40,428 nt of DNA from a virus, in IMG/VR virus record IMGVR_UViG_3300042565_001438, positions 1 to 40,428 of that record. One strand, given 5' to 3'. Made by a program: the position numbers and the translations under genes. This document shows, piece after piece, positions 1 to 7,057 of the stretch. Numbering within the stretch: position 1 is the stretch's first letter; every line of letters begins with the position of its first letter. The notes below the pieces were generated by a model. The model was not told the origin of the DNA and ran no database searches. It saw only the letters and a program-made list of their open reading frames with translations.

Positions 1-949
1 GGATGGGATGCCTTTGAACTGGCGGCTGTCGAAGCGAAGGAACGCCAGGGCGCTGTTGGGATACCTGAACTTTTCGTCAATGATCTCGGTGTAGCTGAAC
101 CAGAACGTGCGGTTCTGCCGGCGGGCGCTTGACTCATCAGCGCTGATGCGCTCCAACCTGATGTCAACCGGAAACGCACCGCTCAGGCTGATGATGTAGT
201 CCCGCTGATAGGCGTTGGTGGTCTTGCCGCTGATCGTGTCCTCAAACATGGTCGTGTAACCACCGCCGTTGTACTGCACCCTGCAGCGGATGCTGACCTC
301 GTGACCAACGATGTCACCGTCATCCTCGATGATCTGCAGCGCTGGCACCTGCACCGTGATGCGGGCGCGGTCCACATCCGAGTCAGTGATCTGCCGGGTG
401 ACAGATGCAGCAGCCGTGATCTCGACGTTGACGGCTTTCTCGGATTCAGTGCCGTTGGCGTCTGGGATGTAGCTCTGCGCCTGCGTGCCAGTACGGGTGA
501 CGACGGTGTAACCAGTGAAGTTGTCAATGCCACCTGCGCTCTGGACTGGCGTCCCATCCAAGTAGATGCCTTGCACACCGTTCTCGATGCCTTGGATCTC
601 ACCCTCGCTGATCAGGTCAAGGACGCTGGCAAATTGGACTGACTGCAGGCTGTCGTCAGCCTCTGATGGGACGTGGGTTGTACCACCGCCACCTTTGCCG
701 CCACCGCCGCCACCTGCGCCCTGCAGCACGCCAAGGCCAGCGTTATGGACGCGGATCCCGCCAGCGATGAAGGTATGGTGCCCCTCGACGGTCAGGTTGT
801 AGACGGTGCCAGCAGGTAGCTCTTCACGGCTAACGATGGGACGCAGGTGATTGTTCTCGTCCACCAAGCAGTCATCAGCGCCAAGGCTGCCGATCGCAAC
901 GAAGGCATTGAACTGGTTCAGCACCCAGTGATTCGGGGTTGCATCCAGT
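1..949. repeat. Left copy of terminal overlap (about 90% identical to 39480-40428)
   Basis: Bases 1-949 align without gaps to 39480-40428 (constant offset 39479). I count roughly 90 substitutions by eye, mostly silent, then an exact 99-base match (851-949 with 40330-40428) that ends at the last base of the window. The pattern suggests a circular or permuted genome assembled through a region where two strains differ, with a k-mer-sized exact overlap at the contig end. Confidence 0.85.
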
Positions 950-1176
950 GACGCGCCGCCCCAAAGCTGGTAGCGATAGACGCGTTCGTTCAGGTGCTCA
1001 TGCACCTTCAGGATCGTCGCCTCGTGCAGCGTGCCCTTGTCGTCAAAGCTCAGGACTTGATCGCCAGCCTGCAGCTCATCAATGCGATGCTGCCCGTCAG
1101 GCGTGCGCACCAACGTGTGCCCTAGGAAGCATCCGCCGCCACCACCGCCACCACCGGAACCTTGAAGCTGCGTCAT
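1..1176 (-). CDS. Tail tip / host-specificity protein J, N-terminal part with Hint domain (runs off window edge)
   Basis: This is the N-terminal 392 codons of a lambda J-like tail tip protein, the central fibre that contacts the host receptor. It starts at an ATG that overlaps the stop of the tail protein I gene (ATGA), which suggests coupled translation. Residues 1-15 are a short glycine-rich leader. Residues 16-145 are an intein-like Hint domain. The J protein proper resumes at residue 146 with a second glycine-rich stretch and the family-typical segment SVLDLISEGEIQG. The reading frame is open at base 1. The right end of the window carries a second allele of this part plus the rest of the gene, so the full protein would be about 1245 residues across the junction. 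The J-family call is based on position and on the ISEGEI region. Confidence 0.9.
   Translation of the reverse strand, partial: MTQLQGSGGGGGGGGCFLGHTLVRTPDGQHRIDELQAGDQVLSFDDKGTLHEATILKVHEHLNERVYRYQLWGGASLDATPNHWVLNQFNAFVAIGSLGADDCLVDENNHLRPIVSREELPAGTVYNLTVEGHHTFIAGGIRVHNAGLGVLQGAGGGGGGKGGGGTTHVPSEADDSLQSVQFASVLDLISEGEIQGIENGVQGIYLDGTPVQSAGGIDNFTGYTVVTRTGTQAQSYIPDANGTESEKAVNVEITAAASVTRQITDSDVDRARITVQVPALQIIEDDGDIVGHEVSIRCRVQYNGGGYTTMFEDTISGKTTNAYQRDYIISLSGAFPVDIRLERISADESSARRQNRTFWFSYTEIIDEKFRYPNSALAFLRFDSRQFKGIPS
742..1131 (-). other. Hint (mini-intein / bacterial intein-like) domain within the J-like protein
   Basis: Residues Cys16 to Asn145 (130 aa) have the Hint blocks in order. Block A starts CFLGHTLVRTPDG and continues IDELQAGDQVLS. 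Block B is DATPNH (Thr80, His83). Block F is YNLTVEGHHTF followed by GGIRVHN (His144, Asn145). There is no room for a homing endonuclease. The residue after Asn145 is Ala, not the Cys, Ser or Thr that standard splicing needs. This fits an A-type bacterial intein-like domain, or one that only cleaves. Both flanks are poly-glycine, so excision would leave a continuous glycine-rich N-terminus on the tail protein. The second allele at the right end, bases 40221 to 40428, has the same block F. Confidence 0.88.
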
Positions 1177-1850
1177 TTCAGTTGCGCCACGTCAAGGCCG
1201 CTGGACAGGACAGCCGAGCCAACGAAAGCGCGGCCATAGACGATCGGCACCGGCATTCCCTGCTGGCTGGTGTTGACGATGCCGCTAAAGCTGAATGACT
1301 CCAACCGGGCTGCCTCTTTGCCGCGTTGCAGACCACTGATCGATGCCTGGGGCGAGATCATGCTGGCAACGCCACCAATGATCAAGCTGGCGCCAGCAAG
1401 GCCGATTGCGCTTGCAAGCCCACCACCAATGATGCCCATGGCCGCGCTGCCAGCTGCTGCGCCTGCAGTGACACCGGAAAGCCCCATGCCCAAGCCGAGA
1501 AATCCACCGGCTGCCGGGCCCAACACGATCGCCAGCGCCACCAGGCCGATGCCAGCGAAGATCTGCCCTGCGCCTCGACCAGCACCAGCCACCACAGGCG
1601 CAATGCTGAACACATCCCGCTCAGACCATGGCAGCACGGCCACGCTGGCGTCCTCAGGTGTGATGCGCTCCTTGCCAACCGTGACGCGGAAACCCATTCC
1701 GGTCTGCTCAGAGTCGATGAGCCACTTGTCCAGGCCGGGGAAGTTGACGCACAGCGCCTTGATCGCCTGCGCGGGCGTGTCCACTTCAAACTCGAACCGG
1801 CACTGTCCGAGTCGCTTGCGAAGTGCGCCGTAGACCTTAACGACTTTCAT
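1173..1850 (-). CDS. Tail assembly protein I (lambda gpI-like)
   Basis: The product is 225 residues. The N-terminal half (MKVVKVYGALRKRLG, then a segment with VLPWSERDVFSIAP) looks like the ubiquitin-like fold of lambda-type tail protein I. The second half is a long Gly/Ala-rich hydrophobic stretch of the kind found between this fold and the short C-terminus in the family. Proteins I, K and L assemble the tail tip on which J is built. I prefer the ATG at 1850, 14 bases inside the end of the K-like gene. A GTG six codons upstream is also open. The gene sits between K- and J-like genes exactly as in lambda, and its stop overlaps the start of J. Confidence 0.85.
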   Translation of the reverse strand: MKVVKVYGALRKRLGQCRFEFEVDTPAQAIKALCVNFPGLDKWLIDSEQTGMGFRVTVGKERITPEDASVAVLPWSERDVFSIAPVVAGAGRGAGQIFAGIGLVALAIVLGPAAGGFLGLGMGLSGVTAGAAAGSAAMGIIGGGLASAIGLAGASLIIGGVASMISPQASISGLQRGKEAARLESFSFSGIVNTSQQGMPVPIVYGRAFVGSAVLSSGLDVAQLK

Positions 1851-2550
1851 GCCGCAAGACCATGGCACTGCTTTTCACATAGTAGCCGCCGAAGACATCA
1901 CGGCTAGAGAGCCTGCCTTGAACGTGATGCAGGATTTGCTGATCGCCTAGGTAGATCGCCGCGTGGTTGGGCAGCCCTGCGAACAGTTGCATCAGGATCG
2001 CGTCGCCGTATTGCAGCTCCTCAAACGGCACCTGCCGGAAGCCCTGCGAGCGATAGCTGTCGAGGTACAGGTTCTCGCCCCGTTCCCAGAACCGATCACG
2101 GCGGTCGAAGTCCGCCAGCGTCAGACCCCACTCGCGCTGATACCAGTCCCGCACCAGCGAGTAGCAATCGACCACGCCGAACACAAACTCGCGGCCGACG
2201 TAGGGCAGCTCAAACGCGGCAGGCTCGCAGCCGCCCCATGTCTCCGTCTTGGGGTTGACGATCACCCACGGCAGGCCGCTGTTGTTGCACCCGATCTGAT
2301 CTGCTGCTGATGGGACTGGCTGCGTCACCGGGTGGCTATGCACCACGGCCACGATCTCGCCCAGATCCTCGGCTGCTGCGTAGTCCGCCGGGTCAAGGAT
2401 GAAATGCTCATCCGGTGTGGCGGCAATGTTGCGGCACTGGTAATAGCGGCGCCGGCCTTTGACCACATGGATCAGGCCGCAGCATTCGCGGGGATCCTCA
2501 GCCTGCGCGTGCGCCAGGATGTCAGCCTTAAGCGTGTCGGTCAGCTTCAT
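1837..2550 (-). CDS. Tail tip protein K: JAB/MPN plus NlpC/P60 domains
   Basis: This 237-residue protein has the two-domain layout of lambda K. The N-terminal JAB/MPN metallopeptidase-like domain shows Glu22 next to Cys-Cys, then His71-Ser-His73 and Asp84, which together match the HxH...S..D zinc signature. The C-terminal NlpC/P60 cysteine peptidase domain shows the catalytic Cys in VVDCYSLVRDWY (about residue 129) and a His in LPNHAAIYLG. In this family the enzymes act during tail-tip assembly or local cell-wall entry. The ATG at 2550 overlaps the TGA of the L-like gene (TGATG). A GTG one codon earlier is possible. It is flanked by L- and I-like genes. Confidence 0.92.
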   Translation of the reverse strand: MKLTDTLKADILAHAQAEDPRECCGLIHVVKGRRRYYQCRNIAATPDEHFILDPADYAAAEDLGEIVAVVHSHPVTQPVPSAADQIGCNNSGLPWVIVNPKTETWGGCEPAAFELPYVGREFVFGVVDCYSLVRDWYQREWGLTLADFDRRDRFWERGENLYLDSYRSQGFRQVPFEELQYGDAILMQLFAGLPNHAAIYLGDQQILHHVQGRLSSRDVFGGYYVKSSAMVLRHESR

Positions 2551-3443
2551 CACTGGGTCAGGCCAGCGCCTGGGAAGGAGCCGAACGGCAACTCAGCCGT
2601 TGCACCGAAGCGCAGCTTGCAGCTCTCCACCCGCTTGCCGCACACATCAGCCGCCAAGGTGCCAACCTCTTGGTCGTTCACGTTCCAATAATTACTGCCG
2701 GTGTAACCGCACTCGGCACCGCGATACTTCCATTGGCAGACATTGGCGATGATCTGCCGCTGAGGCAGCATGACGCCTGCCAGGTCAAACTTGCTAGCCA
2801 GCTCGAACTCGACCAGATCGCGGTTCTCGTTGGACTTCCGGTCGACGTACCAGATCTCCGTCGGGAAGCGGGCATTAGGGTCGGCCGCCGCCTCGCCATC
2901 GAGGAACTTTTTCAGCGTGCGGATCCGCCGCACTGTGGCGCCGCCCAGATCGTTGCCAGGGGTTGTTGCGTTAACCAGCAGCAGCAGCGTGGTCATGTCG
3001 CTGAACAGGTTGCTGATCCGCAGCGTCGGACGCGGCAGGCTGCCAGAACTGGTGTAATCGAACCCCGTCGCCTCAACCGGAAGCCTGATATAGGTGTTGC
3101 TGGCAAAGACGATATTGCCTGTCACGGCTGCGTTCACGCCGTTGTGCCAGTAGTAGGTCGTACTGGCGCCATGCAGCGTGGTGTCAAGCTGCAGCTCGAA
3201 CAGCTCGATGATCGCGTTCGGACCCAGGACCGCCAGCTCTTCGTAAACGCTGCTGATCGCTGTCCATGTGACGCCGCCGTCTGCGATCGTGCTGCCGATG
3301 TCCGTCGGCCATGCTGGCTGTGTGCTAGCGCTGGTGCCAGCCACAGTGCAGCGGAACACCAGGCCGCTGGCCTGCGTCGTCGTGGCGCGGACAATTGCGC
3401 CGACCGCGTAGCTGGTGCTGGCTTGCCAGGCTGCGTAGGCCAT
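2550..3443 (-). CDS. Minor tail protein L with four-cysteine C-terminus and extra N-terminal domain
   Basis: The C-terminal 200 residues match lambda-type minor tail protein L. They end with cysteines at 236, 245, 268 and 275 and a tail of the form CKLRFG...LPFGSFPGA, as in the family members that bind an iron-sulfur cluster. The first 65 or so residues are additional. They have the pattern AWQASTSYAVGAIV, a Cys, TQPAWP and DGGVTWTA, which is the short carbohydrate-binding-like repeat common in phage tip and fibre proteins. The start ATG overlaps the stop of the M-like gene (TAATG). Its order M-L-K-I-J is that of lambda. Confidence 0.9.
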   Translation of the reverse strand: MAYAAWQASTSYAVGAIVRATTTQASGLVFRCTVAGTSASTQPAWPTDIGSTIADGGVTWTAISSVYEELAVLGPNAIIELFELQLDTTLHGASTTYYWHNGVNAAVTGNIVFASNTYIRLPVEATGFDYTSSGSLPRPTLRISNLFSDMTTLLLLVNATTPGNDLGGATVRRIRTLKKFLDGEAAADPNARFPTEIWYVDRKSNENRDLVEFELASKFDLAGVMLPQRQIIANVCQWKYRGAECGYTGSNYWNVNDQEVGTLAADVCGKRVESCKLRFGATAELPFGSFPGAGLTQ

Positions 3444-3784
3444 TAGGGCTCGAACACTTGGCGGAAGGTGGCGTCGATCTTGCTGCGCTGGAACTCGAAG
3501 AGTTCGCGGGTCCAGCTATCACAGACCCACTTGTAGCTGGTGTTGCCGTCGGGCGGGGTCCAGTCGAAGGCTTGGGAGTCGGCAGCGCGGGCGTTAAGAA
3601 ATGTTTCGACCTCGTTGGCCTCGGTGTCGGTGAGGTTGAAGCTCACGGTCCACTCTTTGGGGTCTTGGTTGAGGCCGTAGGTGAGGCGTTGTTCGTAGCC
3701 ATCGCCGAAACGCACCACGCGCTTGTTGGGTTCGCTGCGTTTGGTGGCCGAGTAGTTCGGGTTGTAGGCGGGGAAGGTGGCCAT
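3443..3784 (-). CDS. Minor tail protein M (lambda gpM-like)
   Basis: This 113-residue protein matches the phage minor tail protein M family in length and in features: RVVRFGDGYEQRL near residue 25, a central WTVSFNLTD strand, and a C-terminal segment TFRQVFEP. It forms part of the tip ring at the distal end of the tape measure. The gene lies directly after the tape measure gene. Its first codon overlaps the tape measure stop (TAATG), and its own stop overlaps the start of L in the same way, so the three genes appear translationally coupled. Confidence 0.9.
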   Translation of the reverse strand: MATFPAYNPNYSATKRSEPNKRVVRFGDGYEQRLTYGLNQDPKEWTVSFNLTDTEANEVETFLNARAADSQAFDWTPPDGNTSYKWVCDSWTRELFEFQRSKIDATFRQVFEP

Positions 3785-6393
3785 TAGCGAGTACTGGCGA
3801 GAAGGCCGCCTGGGCGTTGTTGTTTGACGAGTTCGGCTTGGACTGCGGCCGAGATGACGCGTCCCAGCTGGTTGGCGTTGGGGCTGTCGCCTTGTACTGT
3901 ACTGCCGCTTGCGTCGACATTTACGACGACGTTTGTTGTCCCACTGAGAGCGTGGTTCGGGACGATGGTGCCGCTGCTGCGAGGCACGAAGAGTTCGGGG
4001 CCGCGTTCGCCGACCATGTAGGTCGAACCAGAAGCGACGGGGCCGCCGGCTGCGCGGGCACCACCGAAAGCCCCTACTGAGAAGGAAGGGCCGCCAGCAC
4101 CGAAGAAACTGCTGAAGTTATCGACGCCTCTAGGGAAGATGGTGCTTCCGCCGGGCAGCAGACTTTGTGCCAGGCCGAGGATTTGCATCTGGATCCACTT
4201 GGAGATCATCTGGGCTGCCATATCGGCAAAGTGGTCGGCTATCGACTGGAAGAAGTTGGCTAAGGCTTCTTGGGCGGTCATCGTGCCAGTGATGACGCCT
4301 TTCAGCGAGGTGCCGAAAGCGTCACCAATGCTCTTGGCGGCTTGAATTACTTGATTCTCAACTTTTACGAGTTCTTCTAGTTCGGTTTTAAGTAGTGCAA
4401 ACTGTTCACCGATGACACCGTTGGTCAAGCCGGGCATCAAGTTGATGTCTGTGCGGAAAGCTCCAGCGCCTCCGGCTGCACCGGGTGCATTACCGAACGC
4501 GGATTCCCGTGCCTGTTTGGCCGCATTACTAATACTTTCTGTAAGTCCAAAACGTTCAAAATAAAGTTGATTTTTACGTCGCTGTGCCTGTTGTTCTTCT
4601 ATATCGTTTTGTCTTTGCAGTAGATCAAGCCGTGATTTATACAGAATGTTTATTAGAAAAATTTCCGCTTTTGTATCCGCTGCCAATAACGCTGCTTTTT
4701 TATCTGCATTTAGTGCTTTTAATCTAGTTTCATTTAGTTCATCTTGCTTACTAAGTTGAACTTCTAGAGCAGCTTCCTCGCCTTTAGCTAGTGTTTGTTG
4801 TTCTAGATAGGCTTTTGTTTGTTGATCAAACAAATTTAAGATCTGACTTTCGAGTGTCAGCGCCTTTATTTCTTCTTGGATGCGTTTGTCATCGGCTTGT
4901 TTCCGGGCTCGCTGAGCTTCTTCAGTTCTTCTGCGTATTTCTTCTACTCTGGAACGTTCAATTTCACCTAACTGTATAGATAATTTTAGGTTAGCTCCGC
5001 GAATAAGTTGTTCATTTTGGGCTAGATTGATTTCTTTATTTTTAAGCTGAATACTAATTTTTGTTAGCTCATTTTCATATTCTTTCTGTGCTGTCTGTCT
5101 TTGTAGCGTTACGTATCTATCTAAATCGGTTTTTGCGCTAACTGTTGTAAGGGCAAGTTGCACACGCAGAAGTTCATTTGAGCGTGTAAGTTCGGCTGTA
5201 CGCTGCGTAGCGGCTGCTGTCTCGGCCGGTGTTGCTGCATTAGGTGCAGGTCTAAATTGTTGCGGCAGTAGATCCATAACGGATCCACCGGGGCCAAATT
5301 TTGCTTCTTGGAAAAATTTATTGGATGCATAACCAGCACCTATAAATCTATCAATAAGCAAACTTAGTGATCTGTTTGCCTGTTCGGACTGTTTACCTAT
5401 TTCTAAGAAAGCGCTGGCGCCCTCTGTTCCCATAGTTTTGGCTAGTTCAGAAAAAGCCAGTTCGGCAGCTTTTGCTGTCTGTCCTGATGCTTGTAAATTC
5501 TGTAGTTGCGTTTTTATGACCGGATTTAAGTAACCGATACGCTGCTCTAAGTAAGAGGCAGCATCTCCACCTTCCCGTAAAGATTTAGCAAAATCTCTAG
5601 CGGATTGAATTGTTTGATCCAGTGAAGCGCCTACTGCTGTACCAACGAGGGACAATCCAAAACCGAATTGACCGCCAGCCATACCACCGGCAAAACCACC
5701 GATACCGCCGCCTACAGATGCGCCAAGGCCTTGACCGAACAGTAGTGGAAATGCACCACCAATAATCGCATTACTTGTTGCCTCACGAGTTTGTGTCTGT
5801 TGTTTTGCGCGTGCTGCGTTGCGTTCGCGGATTACACTCAAACGTCGCTCGAAATCTTCTGCTCTTTTTTGCTGCATAAATTCTGCAGCAGCAAGCTCGC
5901 GTTGTTGGCGTAAACGCCCGCTTTGGATAGTATTTATACGGCGATAATACTCAAAGTCACGTTCTGCTTGCGGCTGTAAACCTTTTGCGGTTCGCGCAAG
6001 GTCATTTTGAGCCGCAGAAAGTCGAGTAGCCTGTTTCTCGGCTTCAGCAAGAGCATTGGCGTACAGTTTTACCGACGCTGACTGTTTTTCGTAACCGCCT
6101 GCAGCTACTTTTACGTTCTCTAGGACGGTGCGGAATACGTTTGCTTGTTGGACTGCACCAGCAAAAGTATTGGAGATTTGTTTATTACCATTCTGTATGC
6201 TGCGAGCAAAATCGTTTATTGGTTTTATCGCTAGGCGAATTGAGTCGCCCAGCTTTCCGCCGCCAGGTGCAAGTAAATTTAGCGGTTTTAGATTTTGACT
6301 TAAGTTATTTAAACGTTCGACGGAAGCTGTTACTGCGTTCAGGCGCGACGCACCAGCAACAGTGATGTTGATGTTGGCGTTGTAGTTGGCCAC
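3784..6393 (-). CDS. Tape measure protein
   Basis: This is an 869-residue protein, the longest complete ORF of the tail module and in the usual place after the G/GT chaperones. The N-terminal part is helical and Gln/Ala-rich. Residues of about 205-260 are a glycine-rich hydrophobic patch (GGAFPLLFGQGLGASVGGG), typical of tape measures. Long charged helices with many KQ/RR/EE runs follow, then a C-terminal region with GGPVASGSTYMVGERGPELF, a conserved motif of this class. It sets tail length and probably passes the membrane during DNA entry. The start is a GTG (no better codon nearby), downstream of a terminator and a TACACT -10 box. Bases from about 4500 to 6380 are clearly AT-richer than the neighbouring genes. 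Confidence 0.93.
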   Translation of the reverse strand: MANYNANINITVAGASRLNAVTASVERLNNLSQNLKPLNLLAPGGGKLGDSIRLAIKPINDFARSIQNGNKQISNTFAGAVQQANVFRTVLENVKVAAGGYEKQSASVKLYANALAEAEKQATRLSAAQNDLARTAKGLQPQAERDFEYYRRINTIQSGRLRQQRELAAAEFMQQKRAEDFERRLSVIRERNAARAKQQTQTREATSNAIIGGAFPLLFGQGLGASVGGGIGGFAGGMAGGQFGFGLSLVGTAVGASLDQTIQSARDFAKSLREGGDAASYLEQRIGYLNPVIKTQLQNLQASGQTAKAAELAFSELAKTMGTEGASAFLEIGKQSEQANRSLSLLIDRFIGAGYASNKFFQEAKFGPGGSVMDLLPQQFRPAPNAATPAETAAATQRTAELTRSNELLRVQLALTTVSAKTDLDRYVTLQRQTAQKEYENELTKISIQLKNKEINLAQNEQLIRGANLKLSIQLGEIERSRVEEIRRRTEEAQRARKQADDKRIQEEIKALTLESQILNLFDQQTKAYLEQQTLAKGEEAALEVQLSKQDELNETRLKALNADKKAALLAADTKAEIFLINILYKSRLDLLQRQNDIEEQQAQRRKNQLYFERFGLTESISNAAKQARESAFGNAPGAAGGAGAFRTDINLMPGLTNGVIGEQFALLKTELEELVKVENQVIQAAKSIGDAFGTSLKGVITGTMTAQEALANFFQSIADHFADMAAQMISKWIQMQILGLAQSLLPGGSTIFPRGVDNFSSFFGAGGPSFSVGAFGGARAAGGPVASGSTYMVGERGPELFVPRSSGTIVPNHALSGTTNVVVNVDASGSTVQGDSPNANQLGRVISAAVQAELVKQQRPGGLLASTR

Positions 6394-6416
6394 CGGCGCC
6401 TGAGTCCTGTTTTACC

Positions 6417-6422
6417 AGTGTA
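6417..6422 (-). promoter_or_regulatory. Promoter -10 box TACACT before tape measure gene
   Basis: On the minus strand, TACACT (a TANNNT-type -10) lies 6 bases after the T-run of the preceding terminator and 23 bases before the GTG of the tape measure gene. The same box recurs before other minus-strand genes (6995, 9780, 18571, 33869). I see no good -35 hexamer. Confidence 0.5.
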
Positions 6423-6428
6423 CGCGAG

Positions 6429-6455
6429 AAAAAAGCCGCCGGGGTTAGCGGCGGC
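6429..6455 (-). terminator. Intrinsic terminator after G/GT chaperone gene
   Basis: On the minus strand, GCCGCC, a 9-base loop, GGCGGC, then six T. The stem overlaps the stop codon of the GT frameshift product. Confidence 0.8.
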
Positions 6456-6971
6456 GTTTGGCTTTGTCTAGCTCTTTTTGTTGGTCCTCGTTGAGGATCT
6501 GGAAGTAAGCGCTCCAGCCGATCAGTTCTTCGGCGGTCATTGAGGCGCGGACCTCGCGCAGGGATTTGCCTAGCTCTTTGGCGACTCCGAACTGGAGCAT
6601 GAGCCAGTTGTCCTTGCGGAGTTCGGCGCTCAGCTCTTTGGGTCGATGGGCTCGGCGTCGTCGGTGATGATGGCCAGCATCAGGGCTTGGAGGTCCTTAT
6701 CCTTGACTTCGTTCTTGAGGACATCGATCTCGCCTGCGCTGAAGAGTTTGGTGCCGGATTCGTCCAGGGCTTTGGTGATAAGCAGCTGGAGGGCGAAGGC
6801 GTTGGCGTCGTCGGACTTGGCCTGCTTTTGGGCGCGTTCGCGCTCGGCCATGGTCAGGGGAGTGACCCACAGCTCGAAGGTGGTGCCGTCCGAGAGATCG
6901 ACGGTTTTTTTGACGGGCTCCAGGTTGGCGGCCTTGCGGAGGCGGTCAATGGCGCGGACTGGAACTGGCAT
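6445..6971 (-). CDS. Tail assembly chaperone GT, produced by -1 frameshift
   Basis: The short product G ends at 6630. A ribosome that slips one base back at the heptamer CCCAAAG (6642 to 6636) continues for 66 codons to the TAA at 6447-6445. The extension contains MTAEELIGWSAYFQILNEDQ and ends in a basic tail, as expected of the T part. G and GT are made in a fixed ratio and chaperone the tape measure before tube polymerisation. Frame conservation, length and position between the tube and tape measure genes all agree. No alternative start for a separate T protein is evident before the overlap. Confidence 0.85.
6630..6971 (-). CDS. Tail assembly chaperone G
   Basis: This 113-residue, acidic and helical protein has a strand-rich start (KTVDLSDGTTFELWVTPLTM) and then a charged helix ERERAQKQAKSDDANAF, typical of siphovirus tail assembly chaperones. 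It binds the tape measure protein and recruits tube subunits. The zero-frame stop lies three bases past a perfect -1 slippery heptamer, so the longer GT form is made by frameshifting. It is preceded by the tail-tube terminator and a TACACT promoter box, which lets the chaperone and tape measure be expressed separately from the tube gene. Confidence 0.88.
   Translation of the reverse strand: MPVPVRAIDRLRKAANLEPVKKTVDLSDGTTFELWVTPLTMAERERAQKQAKSDDANAFALQLLITKALDESGTKLFSAGEIDVLKNEVKDKDLQALMLAIITDDAEPIDPKS
6636..6642 (-). other. -1 slippery heptamer CCCAAAG
   Basis: On the minus strand the zero-frame codons are GAC CCA AAG AGC TGA, giving the X XXY YYZ heptamer C CCA AAG. Slipping gives CCC AAA and enters the open T frame. 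Confidence 0.88.
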
Positions 6972-6994
6972 ACAACGAGGGTGTTGATGCTTCT

Positions 6995-7000
6995 AGTGTA
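6995..7000 (-). promoter_or_regulatory. Promoter -10 box TACACT before chaperone gene
   Basis: On the minus strand, TACACT lies 14 bases after the T-run of the tail-tube terminator and 23 bases before the ATG of chaperone G. The surrounding plus-strand sequence GTAGCGGAGTAGACA (6998-7012) recurs with one mismatch at 30611-30625, next to the ribbon-helix-helix gene. Confidence 0.5.
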
Positions 7001-7014
7001 GCGGAGTAGACAAT

Positions 7015-7038
7015 AAAAAAGCCCCACCGAAGTGGGGC
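7015..7038 (-). terminator. Intrinsic terminator after major tail protein
   Basis: On the minus strand, GCCCCAC, loop TTCG, GTGGGGC, then six T. This is a strong stem with a stable tetraloop, 20 bases past the tail-tube stop codon. Confidence 0.92.
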
Positions 7039-7057
7039 CTCGTACTTGTTGGGTGAT

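Noticed and set aside
1-949. Terminal overlap read as true direct terminal repeats or as prophage att sites
   Set aside because: The copies differ at about one base in ten and lie inside a coding gene; true terminal repeats or att cores would be identical.
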